From NCBI RefSeq assembly GCF_042650125.1, contig NZ_JBHSAP010000007.1:1-64000 (forward strand): 64,000 nucleotides of DNA. Reading direction: 5' to 3'. Of the stretch, positions 25,227 through 34,428 are shown piece by piece. The stretch is from Salinithrix halophila. GTDB lineage: Bacteria; Bacillota; Bacilli; Thermoactinomycetales; DSM-45169. The notes below the pieces were generated by a model that was not told the origin of the DNA, ran no database searches, and saw nothing but the letters and a program-made list of their open reading frames with translations. Within the stretch, counting starts at the first letter, position 1, and each line of letters starts with the position of its first letter. The position numbers were made by a program, and so were the translations under genes.

Positions 25227-27093
25227 AGGTGCGCCCCTCCTTCCCAGCCAGAGGGGACAGGCTGTTGTCCACGGGGTGGACACGGATCTCCGTCTCCGGG
25301 AACAGCCGCCGCTTGGTCAGCTGTTCCACCTCCACCGTCGGCGAGAAGAGGTCGAACCGTTCATAGCGCAACTTTTGCTCAGGAAAACGTGCCTGATAGG
25401 AGTGGATGATGTCCTGAACCATCGACCAGAAGCGTTCCTCCGACAGATCATAGGCATCGTGCAGAAACATCGCCAGTTCTCCCAAGTTGATAAAGAAAAA
25501 GGCGTCGTGCATAAAATCGGAAACTTGCCGCGGATCCTCGGTTTCGATGAAGGAATTGCGATTGACCCGGGCGTGTTCCTCGGGAGTCGCCTCCAGCTCC
25601 GGGCAAGGGATGGGAGCAGCCAAGTGCTGCCGAGAGAAACGGATCCCGTCATGAAAATCTTTCAAAGCCACCCGCTTGGGAATGCCCCCCTCATGAATCA
25701 GGACCATGTTCTGAGCATGGGCTTCCACTCCGATTCCATGGGCGTAGAGAAGATGGATCAAGGGAATGACGCTCGCTTGGAGCAGGAGCTGGGTCCATTC
25801 TTCCACGCCCTGTTCTTTCACCCAGGCATCGATCAGAGGCGTTCCGTCGGTATCCCGCTGGGTGAGACCGTTGAAGGCGACAAAGGCTTCTCCCTCTTCC
25901 AGAAACGGATGAATACTTTCCCGCCAGATACTTCCCATCACTCCGTATACCCCGTCGCGAACGGCTTCTGGTACAGTCGGAATAAAGCTGGCACCGGCGG
26001 TCTCTCCCAATAGGACAAGACCGATTTCCTCCTGAAGGAAGGGATCTGCCGCCAGGATTTGTTTCATCCATCCGCTCACTCGGGGAGCGTTAGCCACGGT
26101 ATGAGGAGCCAGTACGCGCCCGGTGGAGGTGTTCAGGATGCTCAGGGCGAGCTTTAGATACTCCTTATCCGGCGCATCGGCATTCATCAGGGTACGGATC
26201 GACTGTTGAGCATGGTAGGCTTCTTCCGATTCACCCAGCCAGATAAGGGTTCCTTCCTGGATCTCCGTCTGGAAGCGCGGAGCAACCACATTCCGCCACT
26301 GCCAAGGATGGAGGGGTAGCCACACATAGCTGGCGAGGTCTTGGCCCGCTTCCTGGATCCGTCTCGCAAATCGGGTGCAAAGGGCATCGCCCAATTGTCG
26401 TCGAACCAGCGTTTCCCATCCGGGGTCGAGGGCGTCCACCCGGGTCGCTTCCTGCCTTGCTGCCACCCAGACCGGATGGATCGGACGGCGAAATTCGGGC
26501 CCGTAGGCCAAGTGAGCAGCCACATCAAAACCGACGCGAGATTTATACGAAGGGTGGTAGGGGTGGCCATCCATCAACTCCGCCTCCAGGGCATCCCCAT
26601 CCCGCCCTGCAAAACGGCGCCCTTCCTTCCGGCGAACGGTTTGGCAGAGGGCGTCTTTGAACAGCGTCTCCTCCAGCTCACGGATAAATCCTTTTAACCG
26701 CTCTGGATCCGCCCCCGTCGTCTCTTTCGTCTCTGTCAGGAACAAGGCGAGGGAACTGGCCTCCTCCGACCGTCCCCCTTCCACGCGCTCCACGGGTCCC
26801 GTCAGGCGGATTCGGTTGAAGGTAAAGCGTCGGGTTCCGGGTGCTCGGTATAAGACAGGTTCTCCGGCTTCCGTTCGGCCTTCCATCACAAACCAATTCA
26901 CTCCGCCCTTCTCTTCGATCCGGATCCCAAGCACCCCTTCATAGAGGAGGGATTCCACCAACTGGCGGAAAATCCGTCGGCGTACCGCAACATATTCCTG
27001 AGACTTCACCGTCTCCTGGAGCAGAGCATCGAGATCTCGTTCCATCACAGCGGATTCCGTATCGGTCCGGGAATCTCCTTCGATCATCTTCAT
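25213..27093 (-). CDS. sbnF: SbnF-like NIS siderophore synthetase (IucA/IucC family)
   Basis: The 626-residue protein has the ATP-grasp-unlike IucA/IucC fold of NRPS-independent siderophore synthetases. Family motifs are GHPYHPSYKSRVGF (about residues 175-190), WLPLHPWQWRNVV (about 270) and the late VEAHAQNMVLIHEGG with KDFHDGIRF. In S. aureus SbnF condenses L-diaminopropionate with the decarboxylated citryl intermediate. Assignment to F rather than C or E rests mainly on gene order. Its ATG overlaps the sbnE stop (ATGA). It is slightly longer than the S. aureus protein. Confidence 0.88.
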   Translation of the reverse strand: MKMIEGDSRTDTESAVMERDLDALLQETVKSQEYVAVRRRIFRQLVESLLYEGVLGIRIEEKGGVNWFVMEGRTEAGEPVLYRAPGTRRFTFNRIRLTGPVERVEGGRSEEASSLALFLTETKETTGADPERLKGFIRELEETLFKDALCQTVRRKEGRRFAGRDGDALEAELMDGHPYHPSYKSRVGFDVAAHLAYGPEFRRPIHPVWVAARQEATRVDALDPGWETLVRRQLGDALCTRFARRIQEAGQDLASYVWLPLHPWQWRNVVAPRFQTEIQEGTLIWLGESEEAYHAQQSIRTLMNADAPDKEYLKLALSILNTSTGRVLAPHTVANAPRVSGWMKQILAADPFLQEEIGLVLLGETAGASFIPTVPEAVRDGVYGVMGSIWRESIHPFLEEGEAFVAFNGLTQRDTDGTPLIDAWVKEQGVEEWTQLLLQASVIPLIHLLYAHGIGVEAHAQNMVLIHEGGIPKRVALKDFHDGIRFSRQHLAAPIPCPELEATPEEHARVNRNSFIETEDPRQVSDFMHDAFFFINLGELAMFLHDAYDLSEERFWSMVQDIIHSYQARFPEQKLRYERFDLFSPTVEVEQLTKRRLFPETEIRVHPVDNSLSPLAGKEGRTCATK

Positions 27094-28907
27094 CGACTCA
27101 CCTCTCGCATGGGGTTGGGGATTGCCACATAATCGGGATGTTCGCCGCGTTCTCGGAAGCGGCTGACCAGATTGGCTTTGGCTGGGAGATTAGAGGAGGC
27201 GGCCAGATCGGCAGCATACCGGTTGCCCTCCTGATCCCTCAATTCCTCCAGTATGACCCGAACGACATCCCACAGCTCCCCTTCGTCCCGGTTGCCATAC
27301 CGGGCCAGGATATGGATCAGATGGCCCAAGTGATTCGTAAAGAAATAGTATTGCAGACGCATCCAGGCCTCCCCATCGGGATACAAGACCGGGCTGTCCG
27401 CTGGAAGGATGCTCTCCCCCGAGACACTGAGACGCTCGCGGCTCAGACTCACCCCTTCCATATCCCGGACATAAAAACGAACCGGCCAACCTTCCTCCAG
27501 ATGAAGCATGGAGTTTTGTACGTGAGCTTCCAGGCTGACGCCGTCATCAGCAAACACCCGGAGAAGGGGAACCATGGAAATCTCCAGGTACCGCCGGAGC
27601 CAGGTTTCGGCAAGGGCAGCGGAAATCGTCTCCCCGGTTTCCCCTCCAGCCTGTTTAACAGCGCGCAGAAGGAGAGGGCTCTCCCCTTCCACCGGTTCTT
27701 CCAATAGCGAAGCCACCACCAAGGGCGCTTCTTTGCTGTCTGAAAAAGGATGTTCCCGGAACAGCACATTCAAATCCGCCGCCAAATCCCCCTCACCGTC
27801 AGTGGGGTGGAAAGACCGGTACCCGGTCTCCGTCAACACCTCAAACCCGGGATAATCCCACCCTTTTCGCTTCGAAGCGACAAACCGGCTCGCATCCAGG
27901 GAGCGGCGCAGGTGTTCCGGGGGATTATTGCGGATGAAGTTGGTGATGCGAACATGGAGAGGCATCTTGTAGGCAGCGGCATGACCCGGCCCCCAGGCCG
28001 TCCGTACCGAAGAAGTGGGGTATACAGGCTTTCCCACTTCTCCCAAATCAACGAGCACTCCGTCCCCAATGAGTCGCTGGATGGATTCTTTGGAAAAAAG
28101 GTACTCCGCCTGCCAAGGATGAACGGGGATCAAACGATAATCGTGCTTCCCTTCTGGAAGGTTCCGCATGGCTTCCCTGTCTACCTCAGTCGGAACAGAA
28201 GAGGTTCCCGCCTCTTCCACCCAATCTGGATGGATCGCAAACCAACGCAGGGGAAAGGCGGCTCCCAGCTCGGGAGCGAACCGCTCAAGATCCTCTTCAG
28301 AAAACCCTTCGGAGCTTTTCGGGGTCGGGTGGAAAGGATGACCGAAAAAGAGGGATTGTTCCGCCGCCCGGACCCTGTCAATGGGATCGGCGTCCCCCAA
28401 GGGATCAACCGATGCCTGAGCACGGTGGAAAAGGTAGCGGGCAGTCTTGCCGACACTGTTTTCTACCTGGTCGAGGAGCTGTTCCATCCTTGCCCGAGCG
28501 GCTTCGGACTCTCCCTCCCCTGCTGCCAGTTCCTCCATGATGAGTCGTGCCGTCTCCCTATAGGAACCCGTTTCCTGGAGAGCCGCCCCGGGAACGGGGG
28601 CCACCCACCAGCCATCGCCAAAGTCATGGTGACCGAAGGGAGACAGCCAAGTCACCCCGCCGAGGAGGGCCTTCCCGGTTTTCGGCAAGTCGATCCGTAT
28701 CGGCTCTCCTTGCACGCGAACCTGGGACCAGACCATTTCCGGCAAGTCGCGGATCGACGAATCCCCCGGAGACATGCGAGGATCGGAGATCCCCGTCTCC
28801 CGCAGCCAGGCGTTGAGGAGGCGGCGAAGAGCCGCCCGTTCCGCCTCCTTCCGGGGGGAAGCGGAGGTTGTTTTTCCTTTCGGTCGTGGTTCAGTCGGTT
28901 TCATCAT
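27090..28907 (-). CDS. sbnE: SbnE-like NIS siderophore synthetase (IucA/IucC family)
   Basis: The 605-residue synthetase shows GHPFHPTPKSSEGF, LIPVHPWQAEYLFSK, PTSSVRTAWGPGHAAAYKMP (the nucleotide-binding TSSxRT motif) and SLEAHVQNSMLHLEEGWP. In S. aureus SbnE adds L-diaminopropionate to citrate, the first condensation step. A basic, Ser/Pro-rich N-terminal tail of about 25 residues precedes the conserved part. The ATG has GGGGTAGG upstream. It lies between the exporter and sbnF. Confidence 0.88.
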   Translation of the reverse strand: MMKPTEPRPKGKTTSASPRKEAERAALRRLLNAWLRETGISDPRMSPGDSSIRDLPEMVWSQVRVQGEPIRIDLPKTGKALLGGVTWLSPFGHHDFGDGWWVAPVPGAALQETGSYRETARLIMEELAAGEGESEAARARMEQLLDQVENSVGKTARYLFHRAQASVDPLGDADPIDRVRAAEQSLFFGHPFHPTPKSSEGFSEEDLERFAPELGAAFPLRWFAIHPDWVEEAGTSSVPTEVDREAMRNLPEGKHDYRLIPVHPWQAEYLFSKESIQRLIGDGVLVDLGEVGKPVYPTSSVRTAWGPGHAAAYKMPLHVRITNFIRNNPPEHLRRSLDASRFVASKRKGWDYPGFEVLTETGYRSFHPTDGEGDLAADLNVLFREHPFSDSKEAPLVVASLLEEPVEGESPLLLRAVKQAGGETGETISAALAETWLRRYLEISMVPLLRVFADDGVSLEAHVQNSMLHLEEGWPVRFYVRDMEGVSLSRERLSVSGESILPADSPVLYPDGEAWMRLQYYFFTNHLGHLIHILARYGNRDEGELWDVVRVILEELRDQEGNRYAADLAASSNLPAKANLVSRFRERGEHPDYVAIPNPMREVSR

Positions 28908-28943
28908 CCTACCCCATTTCCAGAAAATTGTCGTCCAGTGCTT

Positions 28944-30176
28944 TTATTGCCGATCCCGTGACGGTGTCCAGGACGCCAGGCGGGGACCTCCAAAACGAGG
29001 TTGGTGGTGAACCAGAAGGGCTCCGGTCATGAAAAGAGTGCCAAGGAGGATAATTACCCATTCCACCGGCAGCCATCCCCCTACCCAGGCAGTCCCGAGG
29101 GATCCCAGCACCTGGCCGAAGACCAGAAAGCTGTTGGTAACACCGATGGAGGTGCCGCGCACCGCTTCTCCCGCATGCCGGGTTACTTTGAGAAAGACGG
29201 ACTGGAGAAGGGCACTGAAGCAGAAACCCTGCAAGATGCGAAGGGGAATCAACCATGCTGGGTCATGGGGAAGGATCTGCAGGAAAATACTCACCCCGCA
29301 ACCCGCGGATGCCCAGAAAAAATGACGTTCAATCTGCCCCCGATCATTCTTTCGGCCCCACCAGGGTGCGCCCAAGATGGTCGCCCCCCAAGTAGCCGCC
29401 TGGAGCCCCCCTACCCAGGTGGCGGCAAACTGATCGGATCCAGCCATATCCCGCACCATGGGGGCGAAGACAGTAACGAGACCGAACACCCCTGCTTGTG
29501 CACAGATTCCTGCCAAAATCAGGGATCGAACCCCCCGGTTTTCCAATAGGGAGCGGGAAATCTGTGCAAAGGATGCCCTTTTCTCACTCTCCTTGACAGG
29601 TTCGCGAGCGGGCTCTTTCAGGACGATCATCGCGATCAAGCCCGCGACCGCTGTGAGCCCCCCCATCAGCCAGAAAAGGGGGCGGAACCCCCACAAGTCG
29701 GCAAGCAGACCTCCGATCAAGGGACCGACCAAGGAACCTGCCGCCGTAGCACTCTGCAGAAAACCCAGGGATTTGCCCCGTGCCTTCTCTGGAGCCTGGC
29801 AACCGGCGAAGGCAGCCGCTGCATCCACAACGCCGCCAAAAGATCCCTGTACTAAACGCCAGAAGAGAAATTGGAGCGGCGTCTGGGCTACTCCCATGAA
29901 AGCAACGCTGACAGAGAGGCCGAAGACGGCCCGGACAACCATCCACTTCCGTCCCCACCGATCCCCGATCCGGCCCCAAATAGGGGAAGACAAACAGAGA
30001 GTGATCGCGGGTGCGGCCAAGGCCAGCCCCGTCCACCAACGGTTGGCGTCACCATGGGCCCCCAGCTCCTCCATGTAGAAAGGGAGGAGCGGGACGACCA
30101 CGGTGAGGCCAGCAATGGAGATGAACTGGCTGAACCAGAGGGCACGAAAGCTGCGCCGCCACTGGCTCGCCGTCAT
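28944..30176 (-). CDS. sbnD: SbnD-like MFS exporter
   Basis: The 410-residue protein has 12 predicted membrane segments of the major facilitator type, with GRIGDRWGRKWMVVRA (the loop 2-3 motif) and LIGGLLADLWGFRPLFWLMG in the N-terminal half. Between the halves lies a basic/acidic cytoplasmic loop (EPAREPVKESEKRASFAQIS). Its place between two synthetases matches sbnD, the proposed staphyloferrin B exporter. The start overlaps the sbnC stop as ATGA. Confidence 0.87.
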   Translation of the reverse strand: MTASQWRRSFRALWFSQFISIAGLTVVVPLLPFYMEELGAHGDANRWWTGLALAAPAITLCLSSPIWGRIGDRWGRKWMVVRAVFGLSVSVAFMGVAQTPLQFLFWRLVQGSFGGVVDAAAAFAGCQAPEKARGKSLGFLQSATAAGSLVGPLIGGLLADLWGFRPLFWLMGGLTAVAGLIAMIVLKEPAREPVKESEKRASFAQISRSLLENRGVRSLILAGICAQAGVFGLVTVFAPMVRDMAGSDQFAATWVGGLQAATWGATILGAPWWGRKNDRGQIERHFFWASAGCGVSIFLQILPHDPAWLIPLRILQGFCFSALLQSVFLKVTRHAGEAVRGTSIGVTNSFLVFGQVLGSLGTAWVGGWLPVEWVIILLGTLFMTGALLVHHQPRFGGPRLASWTPSRDRQ

Positions 30177-32023
30177 CGGAGCGCCTTTCCTTTCCGGCGG
30201 AAAGGGTTTGGGATGCTCCCGGTCCCCGACGGCATACTGCCGCCCCCCGTTCCTTCCCGCCTCAACAGCGGCGTTAAGATTTGTTTGAAAGGCCAGACAT
30301 CCTCTTGAAACAGCACCCGTTCGATAACGGAATGCACCTCGTCTCTCAGGGGGAGGCGGGATAAGGTGTCTCGGGCTGACTCCTCCATCCCCCGCCAGAA
30401 ATCTTCCTCCTCCATCCCAAAACGGCGGCAGTTGGCATCGGCGATGGCATAGAGATTGACTTGAATACCCAGGGTTACCAAGTAGGAAACCATATCTTCC
30501 GGCGTCGGCAAGATCAAGGTATTCCGCGTCCCTGGTTTCACCGTGTAACCCGGGTCGGAAACTCCCGCCCGTTCCATCCAGCCGCGGTGAATACGCAAGG
30601 TGTCGTGATCCCGAAGCAGGAGCCCCTCCACCCGCTCGCCCCGCAGGATGAGAACGACATTCTGCCCGTGTAACTCCGGCATCACCCCGTAACCGGCAAA
30701 CAGGAAGCCCACTTCAAAGAAGCGGTCGCACAATTCTCGGAAACGGACGAGAGGATCTTTTACCCATCGGAGCCCTCCCTCTCGGTCATCCGCCGCCAGG
30801 GCTGCCATTGGGAGGAGCGTCACCTCTGGATCTATCGCTAGGTCTGACGGATACCTTCGGATCTGAGCGGCCAGATGACCGGGTTTGTCGGCGAAGAGAT
30901 CTTCTCCCGGCGCCTGCCAGGCACTCCACTCCCCTTCCCCACAGAGGCGTACCCGCTTCTTTAGAAGGGGATCCTGGCGGCAAAGTCCACGCATCACCGC
31001 TTCCGCCTTCTCCCCGTTGTCGAGATACCGAGGAGGCAGAATGCGTAATGCGCTCAGGGAGCCCACACCGAGGGGCAGTTTGACATGGACATCGCCGCCC
31101 CCGGCGGGAGCGAGAGAACGAAGGGAAGAAGTCGCCCGATAGCGCCCCACTCCCTGGGCAACGGTACAGATTTTCCCTTCCGCCATCTCCTTTTCGAACA
31201 TACCGGGCAAAACCCGTTCCTTTTGCCACGGGTGGACGGGCAACAGGGCAAAACCTTCGGGATCGATACCCCGACGGCTAGCGGCTTCTTTCAACTCCTG
31301 CCGTTCACCAGACGTTAGGAGCACCTCAGCGAATCCGTCAGGATCGAAGTCTCCTCCGGAACGAAGCCGATCCCGCGCCACCGCGATCCAGTCTAGGCCA
31401 AAATCCCGCCCCCATTCCGGGGCATATTGGCGACAATCGGACTCGCTCCACCCCACCTTCGCTTTCGCCGTTGGGTGAAAGGGACGATCCCGCAGGGCGG
31501 CGCGCCGCTCCCCTTCCAAAAAGGGTCCTGTACCGTACGCCGTCTTCTCACCTTCCGCTTCCATAGAGAGGGCGGTATGGAAGACTGCTGTCTCCAATTC
31601 TTCGCAAAAGCCGTCGACGTTAGGATAGGAATCCAACCCCGCCCCTTTTTCCTTAAGAAGAAGACGAACCAGTTCTGCGGGTGTGGGACGACTCAGCCGG
31701 TCCTCCCCGCCTTCCGACAGCTTCAGACAAAAGACTGGAAGCCGACTCAGGCGAAATCCGCCAAAACGGGGATCATCTTTGACCCGAAACCATATCTCTT
31801 TCCCCCTGTTCAATGGGAGGCGGAACCACGACTCTCCAGCCGTCAGGGGGTAGGTTCTGACAGACGGTGGGGGCCCCGCTTCGGTGATACTTCCCCGTTC
31901 TACGATGCCGAACAGCTTCTCGTAGATCAGGGCCTGGACGAGATCCTCCATCACCCTGTCACGGGCCCGTTCCATGGTGGAGGAAGGGGCCGCTTCGGAC
32001 GCAGTGCTTGTCAATGGCTGCAT
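30173..32023 (-). CDS. sbnC: SbnC-like NIS siderophore synthetase (IucA/IucC family)
   Basis: The 616-residue product carries DRPFHPTAKAKVGW, LLPVHPWQKERVLPG, RYRATSSLRSLAPAGGGDVH, and MPELHGQNVVLILRGERVEG with RDHDTLRIH. In S. aureus SbnC performs the last condensation, joining alpha-ketoglutarate to the intermediate. Gene order (third in the operon, before the exporter) supports C. GGAGG lies seven bases before the ATG. About 80 bases separate it from sbnB, the largest gap inside the operon. Confidence 0.88.
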   Translation of the reverse strand: MQPLTSTASEAAPSSTMERARDRVMEDLVQALIYEKLFGIVERGSITEAGPPPSVRTYPLTAGESWFRLPLNRGKEIWFRVKDDPRFGGFRLSRLPVFCLKLSEGGEDRLSRPTPAELVRLLLKEKGAGLDSYPNVDGFCEELETAVFHTALSMEAEGEKTAYGTGPFLEGERRAALRDRPFHPTAKAKVGWSESDCRQYAPEWGRDFGLDWIAVARDRLRSGGDFDPDGFAEVLLTSGERQELKEAASRRGIDPEGFALLPVHPWQKERVLPGMFEKEMAEGKICTVAQGVGRYRATSSLRSLAPAGGGDVHVKLPLGVGSLSALRILPPRYLDNGEKAEAVMRGLCRQDPLLKKRVRLCGEGEWSAWQAPGEDLFADKPGHLAAQIRRYPSDLAIDPEVTLLPMAALAADDREGGLRWVKDPLVRFRELCDRFFEVGFLFAGYGVMPELHGQNVVLILRGERVEGLLLRDHDTLRIHRGWMERAGVSDPGYTVKPGTRNTLILPTPEDMVSYLVTLGIQVNLYAIADANCRRFGMEEEDFWRGMEESARDTLSRLPLRDEVHSVIERVLFQEDVWPFKQILTPLLRREGTGGGSMPSGTGSIPNPFRRKGKALR

Positions 32024-32102
32024 ATCAACGCCTCCATGCCGTCAGTCGATTCCATATTGAAGATCTTCGCATATCCAGATGATTGACAAATTCATTGTCT
32101 GA

Positions 32103-33128
32103 TCAGTACAGGTCTAGCCAGGTACCGACTCCCTCATCCAGAGCCCTCTGGTAGACGTCCTGAGCACAGGCGATGTCTTCAATCGCCATTCCCATGGGAT
32201 TGAGCAGGATGATTTCATCATCCCTTTCCCGACCGGGTTTGCTTCCAGCAACGATCTCCCCCAGTTCCCCATGGAGAGCTTCCCTGGAAAAACGCCCCTC
32301 CAACACCAACTGGTTAATCACTTTTTTCTCTCGGTTGCTCTGCTCCCAGTCGTCGACAACCACTTTATCCGCCTTGAGGAAAACCTCTTTTTCTACGTCC
32401 ATGATCGAGACGTTGCTGACAAAGGTTCCTTGAGCCAGCCACTCGTAGGGGATGTAGGGTTTGTCCGTCACCGTGCAGGTGACAACGACTTCGCCCTGCC
32501 GTACCGCCTCTTCGGCCCCCTCAGTAACCGTCACTGCAACACGTGGGTGTTGAGCCTTGATTTCTTCTGCCAGCCAGTTAGCCGCTTCTCGACGCATATC
32601 GTAAAGAAAAACCTCGTCAGCGTGTCCGTACTGTTCCAGGAGCGACATTACCTGCATCCGAGCGATGACACCGCATCCGATGAGAGCGATTCGGCGGAAT
32701 CCTTCTTTGGCGAGATGGCCAGCGGCAACGGCTGTAACTGCCGCCGTCCGCATACCACTGATCAGGCTCCCTTCCATGACGGCTACCGGGTAGTTCGTAT
32801 CAGGATCATTTAGAGTAATAAGGGCGCTTGCCCGTTCCATCCCTCGTTCGGAGGGATTATCGTGTTTGCTTCCCACCCATTTGAGACCGGAGATCGCTGG
32901 CTCTCCGAGGTGGGCCGGCATCGCGATGATGCGGTCCGCAATGTGCCCCCCTTGGGTTTTCGTACGCAAATACGGTTTCAACGGCTGTACGAAATCCCCC
33001 CGGGCATGCAGGGTCAGGGCGCGCCGGATCGCATCAACGTACAGATGGGATCGGTCACCACCCAATCGGGCGATGTCGCTTTTGCTTAGGTAGAGGAGTT
33101 TCGGTTCGACGGTGGTTTGGTTGTTCAT
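32103..33128 (-). CDS. sbnB: SbnB-like N-(2-amino-2-carboxyethyl)-L-glutamate dehydrogenase
   Basis: The 341-residue protein belongs to the ornithine cyclodeaminase/mu-crystallin family. The NAD-binding motif is RRIALIGCGVIARMQVMSLL (about residues 145-165), preceded by GMRTAAVTAVAAGHLA. In S. aureus SbnB oxidatively hydrolyses the SbnA product into L-2,3-diaminopropionate and alpha-ketoglutarate, both precursors of staphyloferrin B. It follows sbnA by 19 bases. A true ornithine cyclodeaminase is unlikely in this context. Confidence 0.9.
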   Translation of the reverse strand: MNNQTTVEPKLLYLSKSDIARLGGDRSHLYVDAIRRALTLHARGDFVQPLKPYLRTKTQGGHIADRIIAMPAHLGEPAISGLKWVGSKHDNPSERGMERASALITLNDPDTNYPVAVMEGSLISGMRTAAVTAVAAGHLAKEGFRRIALIGCGVIARMQVMSLLEQYGHADEVFLYDMRREAANWLAEEIKAQHPRVAVTVTEGAEEAVRQGEVVVTCTVTDKPYIPYEWLAQGTFVSNVSIMDVEKEVFLKADKVVVDDWEQSNREKKVINQLVLEGRFSREALHGELGEIVAGSKPGRERDDEIILLNPMGMAIEDIACAQDVYQRALDEGVGTWLDLY

Positions 33129-33147
33129 CTCATGGATCCTTTCTATA

Positions 33148-34158
33148 TCAGGTTACGATCAGTTGATTGGTGACGTCGGATTCCAGTCCAGCTACCCATT
33201 CGTCGTCATAGACCATGTCGAGATAGCGGTCCCCCCGGTCCGGGAACAACGTTAACACCCGACAGGGATGGGATAGTTTGGGCAAGGTCTTGCGGATAGC
33301 CGCCACGACGGAGCCGGAGGAGCCTCCGGCGAAGATGCCCTCCTTTCCAAGGAGGGAGCGGCACCCTTCCACCGCCTCTCGGTCGCTGACATAGACCACG
33401 TCATCGATCTCGTCGGGGTTGAGAAGCTCGGGTACCCGGCTGGAGCCGATTCCGGGAAGTTCCCGTTTACCAGGTTTGCCGCCAAAGATAACCGATCCAA
33501 CAGCGTCCACAGCTACAATCCGAATGTGGGGAAACTTCTCCCGGAGGCGCCGGGCGCAACCTAGGATACTACCCGAGGTGCTGACCGGGGCGAAAAATAC
33601 GTCCACCGGCTCCTCCAATTGTTCAGCCATTTCTTTGGCGGTGCCGTAGTAATGGGATTGCCAGTTCAAATCATTGGCGTACTGATTGATCCAGAAACTG
33701 TCCGGAATGGTATGTAACAACTCCTTCACCCGCTGGATTCGCGTTTTCAGGTATCCACCCTGATCGTCGGGCTCCTGAACGATTTCTACATTGGCGCCCA
33801 GCTGGCGGAGAATGTTCACGTTGGTTTTTGTCGTCTTGGGGTCCACCACACAGGTGAACTTCAGTCCGTACACCTTGGCCGTCATAGCAATCGCCACACC
33901 CAGATTTCCCGAGCTACTCTCGATGATATGGGCATCCGGGGGGATCGTCCCGTTCTTCAACCCTTGCTGGATGATAAAACGAGCGGGTCGATCTTTCATG
34001 CTTCCACCCGGGTTCATCAATTCCAACTTGGCGATGACATGGAAGCCTGGATCGGGGAACAACCGGTCCAGAGAGACTAGGGGGGTATTGCCGACACAGT
34101 CCAGTACCGATTTCTTCACCGAGCCATATGGGTTACGGTTCTCAGGCAAAAAGATCAC
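33148..34158 (-). CDS. sbnA: SbnA-like N-(2-amino-2-carboxyethyl)-L-glutamate synthase (PLP)
   Basis: The 336-residue cysteine-synthase-like enzyme has its PLP lysine at K55 in NPGGSMKDRPARF and the PLP-phosphate loop ESSSGNLGVAIAM. The segment WINQYANDLNWQSHYYGTAK and the end TLFPDRGDRYLDMVYDDEW closely resemble SbnA, which condenses O-phospho-L-serine with L-glutamate. The start is a GTG at 34158 with AGGAAAG upstream; a TTG three codons later is possible. It is the first gene of the operon, about 45 bases after the Fur-controlled promoter. Confidence 0.92.
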   Translation of the reverse strand: MIFLPENRNPYGSVKKSVLDCVGNTPLVSLDRLFPDPGFHVIAKLELMNPGGSMKDRPARFIIQQGLKNGTIPPDAHIIESSSGNLGVAIAMTAKVYGLKFTCVVDPKTTKTNVNILRQLGANVEIVQEPDDQGGYLKTRIQRVKELLHTIPDSFWINQYANDLNWQSHYYGTAKEMAEQLEEPVDVFFAPVSTSGSILGCARRLREKFPHIRIVAVDAVGSVIFGGKPGKRELPGIGSSRVPELLNPDEIDDVVYVSDREAVEGCRSLLGKEGIFAGGSSGSVVAAIRKTLPKLSHPCRVLTLFPDRGDRYLDMVYDDEWVAGLESDVTNQLIVT

Positions 34159-34204
34159 CCTGCTTTCCTAGTGTGAGAACACTTCTCAATTAAGGTCCGT
34201 TTTC

Positions 34205-34233
34205 AATGTAAATGATAATCGTTATCAGGTCAA
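34205..34233 (-). promoter_or_regulatory. Fur-box promoter of the sbn operon
   Basis: On the minus strand TTGACC (34233-34228), a 17-base spacer and TACATT (34210-34205) form a SigA-type promoter. The spacer contains TGATAACGATTATCA (34227-34213), one mismatch from the 7-1-7 Fur consensus. Bound Fur would occlude the promoter, giving iron-repressed expression. Confidence 0.85.
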
Positions 34234-34428
34234 CCCATTCTCTCTTAAAAAATCTCGCAAAATTAATCGGGAGAGTCTTGCCACCGCTTTGTACGTCTGT
34301 TCTTCTACATAAAACACAGAGGTATCATTCGTAGAAAGATGAGTTTCACTCTTATGACTGAATAGTACGACTTTTTATGCAGTTTGAAATCCAGCTTTCT
34401 TACGAAGAGGCTCGCCAGGGTGATTTCC

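Noticed and set aside
27750..28961. Plus-strand frame of 403 codons antisense to sbnE
   Set aside because: The sbnE reading is a clear IucA/IucC protein. The antisense frame has no recognisable domain or start site.
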